64,000 nucleotides of DNA from Eumeta japonica. Taxonomy: Eukaryota; Arthropoda; Insecta; Lepidoptera; Psychidae. Below the pieces are notes generated by a model that had not been told where the DNA came from, made no database searches, and was given only the letters and a program-made list of their open reading frames with translations. The DNA is taken from the NCBI GenBank assembly GCA_005406025.1, contig BGZK01001244.1, positions 1 to 64,000 of the forward strand. The letters are read 5' to 3'. Positions 35,895 through 44,847 of the stretch are shown one piece after another (the stretch's first letter is position 1; each line of letters begins with the position of its first letter). Both the position numbers and the translations under genes were made by a program.

Positions 35895-36415
35895 AGAAAG
35901 AATACAGTCATGATCAAAAGAAAGGTCGAATTGAAAGGGAGAAGAATGAAGTTAATCAATTGCGTGATTCCTCGAACGAGATGGCACAGAAAGAGGAAGA
36001 AACCGAGTACGTCTTCCATATTGATGACGATGTCGAAATTGACTGCACTATTGGAGGAGTAGAAACTAAGATGTTGATTGACTCGGGCTGCAAGCAAAAT
36101 TTGATTACGAAAGCAACTTGGGAAACATTAAAGAAAAACAAAGTTATTTTGAATAATCAACATCCAAATCCTAATGTAACATTTATGGCCTATGGTAGTA
36201 CTATCCCACTAATGATTAAAGGATCATTTGAAGCTCGGATACAAGTAGGATCGAGATACGAATACTCAACTTTTATGTCGTGTGATGGCACGAGAAATCT
36301 CTTAGGAAAAACTACCGCAATATCATTAGGAGTACTGAAAATCGGATTGAATGCGGAAGTTAATCAAGTAATCTTTTCCGTGAAGGAATATTCGCCCTCC
36401 ACACAATTTTTCTAA
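35885..36415 (+). CDS. Retrotransposon protease, remnant of pol ORF
   Basis: The frame is -1 to gag and open from 35885, overlapping the gag end by 10 bases. At the junction the gag codons AAA TAG follow an A, so a lysyl-tRNA could slip back one base; this is a suggestion. The retropepsin active site is MLIDSGCKQNLI (Asp-Ser-Gly), and the second half carries NLLGKTTAISLGVLKIGL. A downstream ATG at 35960 would give 151 residues. The frame ends at STQFF*, where normal pol would run into RT, so the protein is truncated by the replaced segment. Confidence 0.85.
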   Translation, partial: EKIEKEYSHDQKKGRIEREKNEVNQLRDSSNEMAQKEEETEYVFHIDDDVEIDCTIGGVETKMLIDSGCKQNLITKATWETLKKNKVILNNQHPNPNVTFMAYGSTIPLMIKGSFEARIQVGSRYEYSTFMSCDGTRNLLGKTTAISLGVLKIGLNAEVNQVIFSVKEYSPSTQFF

Positions 36416-37144
36416 ATTTATAAATATCGTTTTTCAATTATTTTTATTGTATACCTAATCTTCATGTCCTTGTTTTTTTTTAAAGTTCAATCATACAAAT
36501 CTCGTTTTCTTTTAATTTGTTCACAAATTCTTCTTAAAGTAATTGTGATCGAAAAGTTACTATGTGACATATTTATAAAACTTATCAAATTATATTAAGC
36601 TATTAATAGGCTCGTCCATATCAAAAAGACATTTGAAAAAAAAATTCTTTTTTTAAGTTTTGTGTTTTTGGTACATTTAGAAAATCCGAGAGGAAATTTC
36701 AAATATAACACATTGATGTAACACATAATGTAAATTGGTGCGAGTACCAGGACAGCAGACATATAAAGTAGTACAAAACGTCTATTTTACATAAAGATCT
36801 TTCTATCCACCGTTATCTTTCAACTTAATACCCGAATAATACAAAATATTTATTTTACAACTAATTTAATGTGGCGTATTATGGAAAAAATTTCTGGTTG
36901 GCCGTATCTTTGATATAATCATAAGTTTGACGTGAATACATCTATGTATAAATGATGAAAAAAAGAAAGAGCAATTGGAAGACAGGTTGATCTTATGAAA
37001 AGCACGAGATATAACAACATAGGTTGACATTTAATTACATGTGGAGGTTAAATCAAGATACATATTCCCTACTGTTGTGGGTTAAGTCTGGCAGCATTTT
37101 AAGTTTTCTTCTTCTTTATGAAACTAAGATGTGATTCATTTTTA

Positions 37145-37215
37145 TATGTATCGAACCCTTACACCAACTTTCTTGTCCAAAGTCGATGCTCGTAACTACT
37201 GAGCTACCAGAGTTC
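37145..37215 (-). repeat. tRNA-like SINE fragment inside the retrotransposon
   Basis: On the minus strand CTCTGGTAGCTCAGTAGTTA CGAGCATCGAC and later GGGTTCGATAC match the A-box and B-box arrangement of a tRNA. The stem pairing is imperfect, so a tRNA-derived SINE is more likely than a tRNA gene. Confidence 0.6.
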
Positions 37216-37614
37216 AATTCGACAGTGTTTGTAGAAATACCATTTGATTTTGCAAGAAACATAATTGTTATAGACATCTATAATTAATTATTTATTTTAT
37301 CAATTTGATGTGATGTGCATAGCTGTACGCAGCATTTGTATTCATAATAGCAATTGTAAATACTCAAAAATGCTTAAAATTTTAATTTAATTTCTGGTAT
37401 ACAAACAAAATGCCTGAGGTTGTAACTTGATACAACCCAAGCTATAAGCTGTAAACGAGTTTTGTCACAGAGAACAATAAAATAGTGACATGTAGTACCA
37501 TAGAGAACAGAGACTTTCTTAATAAACACTGATGTTCGTTTTGAGGTGTTACAAGTTCGGTAAGTTTATAATTTTTTAAGGATTCGCAATTGACCTATGT
37601 ACCTATCAAACTGA

Positions 37615-37984
37615 ATTTCTTTCATTTGTATTTTTTCATCCATATGTGAGCACACATACTTTTGCAGAGCAGTTGAATAAGATGTATTCAAACTCTTTAC
37701 ACGAGGTAAGATTTCTTGCCATTATACATAACAAATGTTTTTTTAGGTGACCCCGATGGATATAGTGCATTCACGGTGCTCGTATCTGTATATGTGCAGT
37801 TAGAACAGTTAAATGAGTTGTCCTGTACTGACTCTGTCGACACTCTTGATTGTCTTCCCATCGTATGCATGAACATGTCTTTTAAAGCACATGAATAAGA
37901 TGTTCTGTATTTACAATGCTTACATCCATAAAGTTTTTCGTTGGTATGCTCTCGTATGTGGGTTTTTAGATGTGATGAGCTGTA
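37615..37984 (-). pseudogene. Captured C2H2 zinc-finger gene fragment, antisense
   Basis: Read from 37984 downward: SSSHLKTHIREHTNEKLYG, then CKHCKYRTSYSCALKDMF with a following His. This is a classic C2H2 finger, linker (HTNEKLYG) and next finger. The second finger has Met where the first zinc His should be. A third, worn finger begins FNCSNCTYTDTSTVNAL. Beyond a short gap (about 37615-37690) another frame reads TSYSTALQKYVCSHMDEK, also finger-like. It is a host-type DNA-binding array, decayed, and opposite in direction to the retrotransposon. Confidence 0.8.
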
Positions 37985-38009
37985 TCATGATATCACGGTA
38001 TGAAATGAT

Positions 38010-38144
38010 GAGACTGGTCAAATTCGTAGGAGGAATGTAGTCCATTTGAAAAAGATTCAAGGAGAGTGGAGCGTGTTCCAAGATCAAAATAAAATCACCA
38101 ACGATGAAATGAATATTGGAACCAACCCTACGTCACCTAAATAA
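38010..38144 (+). pseudogene. Retained C-terminus of Gypsy pol (integrase tail)
   Basis: Reads ETGQIRRRNVVHLKKIQGEW and ends GTNPTSPK before TAA at 38142-38144. This matches the usual last part of Gypsy integrase, which binds DNA or RNA. An in-frame TGA lies just upstream, so it has no start of its own. It marks the right-hand border of the replaced segment at about 37995. Confidence 0.75.
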
Positions 38145-38313
38145 TGTAAGTTTTGATTTACCTATTCATGCATCAATGATACTTGATTCGTATAGAAAAT
38201 GAATAAATGTTAATCACACTTGAAGAAAACCCATCACAAACATAGAAGCGTGTTATAATTTGGATTTATTGATAAATAGATAATTAATAAAAATAAATAA
38301 AACAAGAAAGGGA

Positions 38314-38455
38314 TGTAGTGTATTGGTTGACTCATGCGCCGACGTCACGTGACAGTGGCGTTCCGGCCGTTGAGCGGAGCGGTTGTGTCCTAAGATTGTG
38401 TGCGTGTTGTGGTGTTGGTGAGCCGTAAAATAGTCCAAAAAAGTAGGATATTACA
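38314..38455 (+). repeat. 3' LTR of chimeric retrotransposon
   Basis: Identical to 33998-34139. Preceded by the purine-rich AACAAGAAAGGGA, the likely polypurine tract. Confidence 0.97.
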
Positions 38456-38554
38456 ATGGTCAATGATGCAAGTATAAACATTGCTCAGGAATGATGTTGA
38501 CGGTGCAATGAGGGTATTTAGAACCTTAATTGTTTTTCTAATAGTAATTATGAA

Positions 38555-38759
38555 CTTTAACATTGTTCATTTTTATCATTTTTATCACCTTAACATTGTT
38601 CATTTTTATTATCATTATCAACTTGGACATTGTTCATTTTTATAATCACTATCCAATTCAACATTTGTCATTTTTATCATCAGTATCAGTCTTAACATTG
38701 TTCATTTCCATATTCATTATCGACTTTAACGTTGGTTTACTTTTATAATCATTATAAAT
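38555..38759. repeat. 34-bp degenerate tandem repeat, about 6 copies
   Basis: Unit approximates CTTTAACATTGTTCATTTTT followed by ATCATCATTATCAA. Copies differ by several bases. The 61-codon ORF over it is produced by the repeat. Confidence 0.9.
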
Positions 38760-39355
38760 CTTTTGGACCCTCACTATAAACTATATGAAATAGGATTTTT
38801 CATTTTCTTCGAATGAATTCTCCATACAAATTGAAAATGTTAATTTGTTCCATCTACATACGGACGTTGGAGCGGTCGCGGCGCCTATTTGAATAACTAA
38901 TACGTACTACTAAATCGTTCATTTCGCACACTCATCGTGTTCCCTATGACGTATTACATCGTTCAAGCGATCGGTGGCGACACTGTCTCCTTTGAGTGTC
39001 CGCTTTATCGGACGATCATGAGCTGTATCTCTCCGGGTCTTTATCTAAATCCGTGATGATAATAAAATGGGAATAAAAGAAATTGTAGTCGTGAAAATTT
39101 AAGATAATACCGTGTATACGTATAATAAAAAAATGACGTCTTCATTGTTTTTGATGTTGACATACGAAATGTGTAAAAAGTTAAAAACTATTTAACACAT
39201 GCTACACGTATGAGCGATGGTGGTCCATTGGTAAAGAACGTCACCTTTGAATTAAAAAGTACTGGGTTTCGTCTTGACCAATGACTTTTAAGTGGAGTTG
39301 AACACTCGCTCGTTGCCTCAGAAATCATGCAAACTTGTCCATCTTAGTTGTCGTC
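38760..39355. other. Non-coding stretch between two tandem arrays
   Basis: 39215-39280 has TGGTGGTCCATTGGTAAAGA, possibly a SINE head. No gene seen. Confidence 0.4.
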
Positions 39356-39359
39356 ATCG

Positions 39360-39678
39360 CATTGGTGACAAAGGTTCATTAGATTGGTCACAAGTCCGTT
39401 AATTTGGTGACAAAAGTCCGTTCGATTAGTGACAAAGACCCGTTAGATTGGTGATACAGGTCCGTTAGATTAGTCACAAGTCCGTTAATTTAGTGATAAA
39501 GGTCCGTTAGATTGGTCACAAGTCTGTTAATTTGGTGACAAAGGTTGGTTAGATTGGTAACAAAAGTCCGTTAGATCGTGACAAATCCGTTAATTTGGTG
39601 ACAAACGTCCGTTCGATTGGTGACAAAAATCGTTAGATCGGTGACAAAGGTCCGTTAGATTGGTGACAAGTGCGTTAG
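39360..39678. repeat. Minisatellite, 21-24 bp unit, about 14 copies
   Basis: Unit GGTCCGTTAGATTGGTGACAAA with length variants (ACAAGTCCGTTAATTTGGTG). The G/T-rich strand is the plus strand. Alternation of 'GATTGGT' and 'AATTTGGT' units suggests a higher-order dimer or trimer. Confidence 0.93.
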
Positions 39679-39679
39679 C

Positions 39680-40079
39680 CACCCCAACCGGCATTTGGCC
39701 AAAGTCCATGGCCTTACAGTCCATGTCCTACAATAATAAATAAGAAGATAATGCAAGGGCACATAATCCGATATCTTCAGATTGAAAAGTTATATCTCCG
39801 ATCGCTCGACTACCGTCTTTTTTACCATAATAATATTAAATTTACCACGATATATTTCTTAGTGTTTGTTATCATATCTTTTTACAATGCTTGATATGTT
39901 GAGCAACATTCAGTAATTAATTACTTTATTAGACAATTTAAAGATAATACTCTAATTACATTTACTTTAGGGTGATCGCGTTATAAAACGCTTTCAGAAT
40001 TTTTTATCAGTAAGTTTTCAGTTTTCTATTATATATAGTCGTACAATGATATAGGGGAGTACATAAATTAAAAGTCTCT
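39680..40079. other. Non-coding stretch
   Basis: AT-rich, nothing recognised. Confidence 0.4.
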
Positions 40080-40310
40080 TAATAGTATTTTGGTGGGGCA
40101 AACGGGCGTGCGAGCCACCAGAAGGTAGGTGGTCATCGCCGCCCAGCGACACTCACGATCCCAGAGACGTCACCAGTGCGTTGCCGGCCTCTCGGGTAGG
40201 AATAGGATATCTGATGGAATGGGCTGATATAGGAGAAGTGGGGTGACGAAAGACGGAGCGAGGCACCGTAACTTTCCACTCACTGGACTTTAAGCAACGG
40301 CGTCTATTAA
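40080..40310 (+). repeat. Lepidopteran dispersed repeat (CATCGCCGCCCA family)
   Basis: GTGCGAGCCACCAGAAGGTA, GGTGGTCATCGCCGCCCA, ACACTC and GTGCGTTGCCGGCCT are the conserved blocks of this family. The 107-codon minus ORF here is not a gene. Confidence 0.75.
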
Positions 40311-40639
40311 AAAAAATATAACAATTCTCAGTTAACCAAACCGATTCACAAGTAAGTTGCTCGACGAAATAAAGAACCGTAAGATAGGCATAAGCGAAAG
40401 CGCCGCATTTAAGCGAAAACTGGACTCGAAAAGACAGACAAAAGAAAAATATTTTTGAAAAGATATCTCCTTTCATATTATACTTACACCGCTGTATGTA
40501 CTTAAATATACAGAAAAGCTTATCAGTTTTAATTGCCCACTGCTAAGTATACTTTCCGTAAGTATACTTATTTATTATTTTGCTTGAATCTTTAGTTATA
40601 GTTTGTCAAAATCCGATATCACACTATTGCGTTTTTCGT

Positions 40640-41040
40640 TTTGTAGGTGTTTAAGGTGCAACCAAGCGAGCCAGTCACAAGAGTGATCACTGTCGCCCAT
40701 GGACACCCATCGCCTCAGAATTACTGGTACGTTGCCGGCCTTTCAAAAAGAATGGGCGTTTTTCTTGAAAACTAGTTGATTAGGAAAACCACGGATGGCA
40801 AACTATTCCAGATTTTTAGAGTACCTACGTGGCAAAAAATTACCTATGAAACGTACGATGGTAGAAAACCACCAATCAAGATGGTGCTGACAGTGTTTCC
40901 GGAAAACGAAATGGTGATGGAATTCAGTGTCAGAAATGGGGTTGAATAGCCCTTCAGAATCAAAGCAGTCCCCATAGAATACACGATAGAGCATGCACAG
41001 AGTTGCTACATCTCTTCATAGACCCAACCGGTCACACTAA
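40640..41040 (+). repeat. Lepidopteran dispersed repeat, longer copy
   Basis: TGATCACTGTCGCCCATGGA CACCC and GGTACGTTGCCGGCCTTT match the family. The next 200 bp (TACCTATGAAACGTACGATG, ATGGTGATGGAATTCAGTGT) may be its 3' part. Confidence 0.65.
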
Positions 41041-41532
41041 CCAGATACTTAAGGGTGGCCGACGATTCGAAACGCACGACATTCACAAACAAAGGCTCAA
41101 ATAATAACTTTTTAAAGTCACCCCTATAGCTGTTTTGGAGCACATCCCTGTAATTACAACGAACTTTTTAGATTACATCTTTGTTAAATGCTCTCGAAGA
41201 GGATCAGCTGCGACAGGCGCAGACGGACAAACAGGAATACTTTTCGATAGGGAACACCGCTGATAACTGCGAAAAGTACAGCATTCGATTTTCACCGACC
41301 ACGCAATGCATATCGATTCTCCTGCGGCTCACCGCCTGAGGTTAGATGTGACAGGACAAACCCTAGATCGTCAGTGAGGCAGACTAGACTATAGATCCAA
41401 TGATCCGGTTCATTCCGCGATATAATTTTGTAACGTTAATTGAACGAGGACGCCCGATGTGTTGAACGTTTCAAAAGCGATGCGACGGTGCGTTCTTTAA
41501 AAAAAAATGCTTAACCAAGCGTCTTACGCTAT

Positions 41533-41762
41533 CAGCGGCGTGCTTCAAACTCTCATTTGCGATAATTAACTGTTACTAGCTGAACACGTCAAAATACGTA
41601 GTTTTAACTTCACAACTGGCAGTTGACTGAGTTAGCCTCAAAGATATTGAAAATTGTGACAAAATTAAATCTCTAAAATTACCGATACTTTGACGTATTT
41701 AGTTTTTAACTTGAACAGTTAGCAGTTAACTATTGCAAATGAGAGTTTAAAGCAAACCGCTG
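41533..41762. mobile_element. hAT-like MITE with long terminal inverted repeats
   Basis: The left end CAGCGGCGTGCTTCAAACTC and the reverse complement of the right end CAGCGGTTTGCTTTAAACTC agree over about 38 bases, continuing TCATTTGC.ATA.TTAACTG. CAGCGG...CAAACT is the kind of end seen in hAT elements. No 8-bp target duplication is visible, so the class is tentative. 230 bp, non-coding. Confidence 0.75.
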
Positions 41763-42159
41763 TATATGCCACACGACACCATTAAAGGCAACACAGAACG
41801 CATTACGCATGACCTGCTTTTTTTTTTGTGAGTCGACGACATAAACACAAAAACTACATTTAGCGCGCAGACAATTAATGATTTAAGTCAGTTTTAAACA
41901 AAAACCGGACAAGCGAACTCGCGTGGCGATTTCATACGATGTATATGTTATCTGACATTTTTTTCATTTAACACGTCATACGGAACGTTTGCAAAATTTT
42001 TTTTTTAATTTCTAATTTGCATCCCAAAAGAGACCCCCCTATTCGAAAGTAATTTTTATTTACGTTAAGCGTCCTTGTTTGGATCGCATAAATTAATATA
42101 TATGTTTAATAATAAACTTTTCACGTTAATCGGTACAGTAGTACGGAGCAAATTGTTTA

Positions 42160-42240
42160 TGACGGACGTAAAGACAGAAATTCTAGTGATCCTACAAGGG
42201 TTCCGTATTGTCTACCATTCGGGCATAGCGAACCCTAAAA
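42160..42240 (+). repeat. Retroposon 3' end (GGGTTCCGT...GAACCCTAAAAA)
   Basis: GACGGACG, CTACAAGGGTTCCGTATTGT and CGAACCCTAAAAATA form the common 3' end of a lepidopteran repeat: GGACGGACAGAC-rich tract, then a GGTTCC/GAACC stem. Confidence 0.6.
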
Positions 42241-42309
42241 ATATCAAAATAATAATGTATCATCTTCTCCGGTGATACTGTAGTAACGTTTTGTCGGCTT
42301 TACGCGCGG

Positions 42310-42425
42310 TATTGATATTAGGAGCAGCGGTAGCCCGATGGTCAGGTGAGTTTTTCGTTCGAATCGAAAAGTACAAAATTCAATCCTGATTACGGACAAA
42401 GTCAAATTAAATGTGGACTTTGAAG
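42310..42425 (+). repeat. tRNA-like SINE
   Basis: AGGAGCAGCGGTAGCCCGAT GGTCAGGTGAG has an A-box-like D-arm, and TTCGAATCG followed by TTCAATCCTGATTA lies where a B-box would be. The 8-bp stems do not close properly, so not a tRNA gene. Confidence 0.5.
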
Positions 42426-42447
42426 GAGGCTTTTTGTTTGATGCTAT

Positions 42448-42541
42448 GAACCTATCAATTGAGTTCACGGCCGTTGAGCCATGAACTCAATTAATAGGTT
42501 CATAGGTTCAGACGTTATTAGCCGTTGGGCTAGTAACGTCT
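42448..42541. repeat. Two neighbouring inverted repeats
   Basis: 42448-42471 pairs with 42478-42501 (24 bp, two mismatches, loop CGTTGA). 42510-42523 pairs with 42528-42541 (14 bp, one mismatch, loop GTTG). They are 8 bp apart. The phrase GCCGTTG occurs in both loop regions. Confidence 0.9.
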
Positions 42542-42599
42542 AAAACCGCGTCCTCTTAAAATGGATGTTAAAGATGTTACGTTTTTATATTTTCATAAT

Positions 42600-43340
42600 T
42601 GTACATGGTACATAAACTTATTTTTACTACCTACTTCGCACAACCACCGACGTTAAAATAGATAATATTCAAGAAATTTATAAGAAATTTAGCTTTTAAT
42701 TTTTCTAAGTATATTTCATAAGTCGGTCGACTGTTGCTCGTTGACTTGTACAGTCTACTTAGCTGTGATAGTTTTCTTTTCAATTGAGTTATACATACCG
42801 CTATGAGTTCACATATCAAGAATACTCATTTACCCGGTATATGGGAGAAAATACTTGAGTCTATCAAAATGAGCACTTTAAAGCTTAGTATTTCGCAACG
42901 GATCCCTAAATTTAAAAATAGTTTCACATACCAAATATTTTTTATTAGCTATTCAACGATACCCCACACTACGGAATAAATGAGGAAAAAAATCATACTT
43001 CTTGTATACGGGATATCGTTAAAAATTTTTTTTCGAGATTTTAATCTACCTCTTTGTCGGCATAATTAATATGCATATTCGTTCCAAATTATAGCTTTAT
43101 AGTACAAAGAGTGTCCGAGCTAAGCTGCGTACAGACAGACGGACGAACGGACATGACGAAACTGTAGGGTTTGCTTGTTCACTGACGAAACCCCAAAAAC
43201 AATAACACAGATTTCAAATTTTACAGTTTCCATGCTATTTTTTGACACGGCTACGATCTGCCACCACACGGGAATGAATCGATGGAGGGGCTACAATTCG
43301 CTTGTAAGTACTCGGTTACATACAAACACGCCCAACGATT
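42600..43340. other. Non-coding stretch with a retroposon end at about 43120-43200
   Basis: ACAGACAGACGGACGAACGG ACATGACGAAACTGTAGGG...GAAACCCCAAAAAC repeats the layout of 42160-42240. No gene. Confidence 0.45.
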
Positions 43341-43369
43341 CTCGTTAATTATACATTAGATTGTGTTCA

Positions 43370-43930
43370 AAACAACAAAAAAGTTTTGTTTACGGACATA
43401 AGACGGACGCCTGAAGGCGGGCCGCGGCGCGCCGGCGACCTCGCTCTTTGAAACGAGGAAAATACGAGTCGATTCGCATATCGCTGCTAATGATATCACG
43501 GAAGACTGTCGTTCTATACTGATATACCAGCATTTTTTAATGTAATAATTACATGTAAGACTAGATGGCGCAACGACATTGTTCTGCCGTTTACGGTAGG
43601 TGGCGTGCATGAAGTGTACGCCCGCTGCTCCGCACACGTAGAAATAGAATGAATCTCCTTACCTACTTTTTTATAACGAGGCCGGACGTCCGTCTGTGGC
43701 GTGTGCACTGAAGTAGATAATGCGAAAATGTCCGCGTTCAAACTATCTATGTGCAGATATTTCGCGTTGTCGTCCGAAGTTTTGGCAAGTTATAGCAAAA
43801 TGAAAACGTCTGCCGTGATCGATCATCTTTATTTACGAGTTTTCATACCGATCCGTCGAACGATACAGAAGTTAATGTGCTGCGCGACTGTCTAGTGGCG
43901 AGACAGGACAAAAGTGGGCAACATAAAAGG
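43370..43930. other. CpG-richer stretch without a recognised gene
   Basis: Contains GGCGGGCCGCGGCGCGCCGG near 43420 and a 55-65 codon plus ORF (43701-43895, inner start MSAFKLSMCRYF). No known domain. It could be a promoter, an untranslated exon, for example of the GK-like gene, or an old repeat. Confidence 0.3.
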
Positions 43931-43971
43931 CTTCTCTACGAAAAAGCCACTTTACATTTGCCAACTTTCAT

Positions 43972-44070
43972 GGTAATGGGACAAACGGTGTCGGAGGTTA
44001 TCATCTCAAGCATTAAGTTATACATATTCATTCGAGATTGATAACCCTTGAGACCGTGTGGCCCATTGCC
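43972..44070. repeat. Short fold-back repeat (MITE-like)
   Basis: GGTAATGGGACAAACGGTGT C...GGTTATCATCTC at 43972-44007 pairs with 44034-44070 with several mismatches; loop about 26 bp. Confidence 0.75.
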
Positions 44071-44847
44071 AAGCCCATCAATCTACAAGTACAGTAACTT
44101 ATAATAAAATTGAGTATTGTACAGTGACTTAAAATAATAAAATTCAGTATCCACTTGTCCGGGATAAACACCGAAACGGCTGAACGGATTGTAATCGCAT
44201 TTTAAGTTATATTCTCGTCTGAAGTATGACATAGCTTACTGTTTATCTGAAAAAAAAACACTAATACCATAAGAACAGCAGTGATATACGAGGAATGATC
44301 GTAGGAATGACGTAGCGCTCAGAAGGGGGGCAATGTCCAAAACGTGATTTCTGCGCAAACATTTTCCTGTCGATCGGACCCGGTCACTTTTACGTGTCGT
44401 TGAACTCCGGCGCAGGCTGTTCGAGACGCGGCCTTTTCTTTAATGCCCTGATTTTTTTTTGTCTCGATAAACCAGTATTCTATCTACATAAAGTATAAAC
44501 AAACGGTCTACGTATTTTAAGTCATTAGTAATAATAGTTTCCAGTAACTGTTATCTCCCGATTACCGTATAAATTTATGAAATATAAAAGGGATCCATAC
44601 TATTTTTAAAAATAAATCAATAATATACAAAAATCTGAACTTCTGAATTTCAAATTTAACCAAAATCAGTGTAATAGCTTACATGAAAATCTACGTGACC
44701 TGACGAACAGACAAATATGTGAATACTTTTCAGAGGTAGAATTTTAGAGAAAACAGGAACATTTTATAGAGAATTTAAAATGAGTACATACAAGCTTGAT
44801 ATGGATTAAAATATTTTAATTTTCATCCACAGTTAAAGACATGGGAC

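Larger units (their letters stand above)
36416..37995. other. Foreign segment replacing RT, RNase H and most of integrase
   Basis: No retroelement coding is seen between the protease end and the pol C-terminus, where about 2.5-3 kb is expected. The segment is AT-rich, and holds a tRNA-like SINE (minus strand, about 37145-37215) and an antisense zinc-finger fragment (37615-37984). It appears to be ordinary genomic DNA acquired by the element. Confidence 0.75.
33998..38455 (+). mobile_element. Chimeric Ty3/Gypsy-type LTR retrotransposon, pol largely replaced
   Basis: Bounded by two identical 142-bp LTRs (33998-34139 and 38314-38455) with TG...CA ends. A TGGCGACGAGG primer-site candidate starts two bases after the 5' LTR, and a purine tract AACAAGAAAGGGA precedes the 3' LTR. 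Flanks ATAGT and ATGGT may be a 5-bp target duplication with one change. Inside are gag (35121-35894) and an overlapping protease frame. RT, RNase H and most of integrase are missing; only the integrase C-terminus returns at 38010-38144. The gap holds foreign DNA with an antisense zinc-finger fragment. The element lies antisense to the GK-like gene, in its 5' intron. Confidence 0.93.

Noticed and set aside
37145..37215. Candidate tRNA gene on the minus strand
   Set aside because: A-box and B-box-like phrases are present but stems do not pair well; more likely a tRNA-derived SINE.
38563..38748. 61-codon ORF rich in Ile and Phe
   Set aside because: It is the translation of a 34-bp tandem array.
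43701..43895. 64-codon ORF in a CpG-richer stretch
   Set aside because: No domain, no splice context I could support; described only as part of that stretch.
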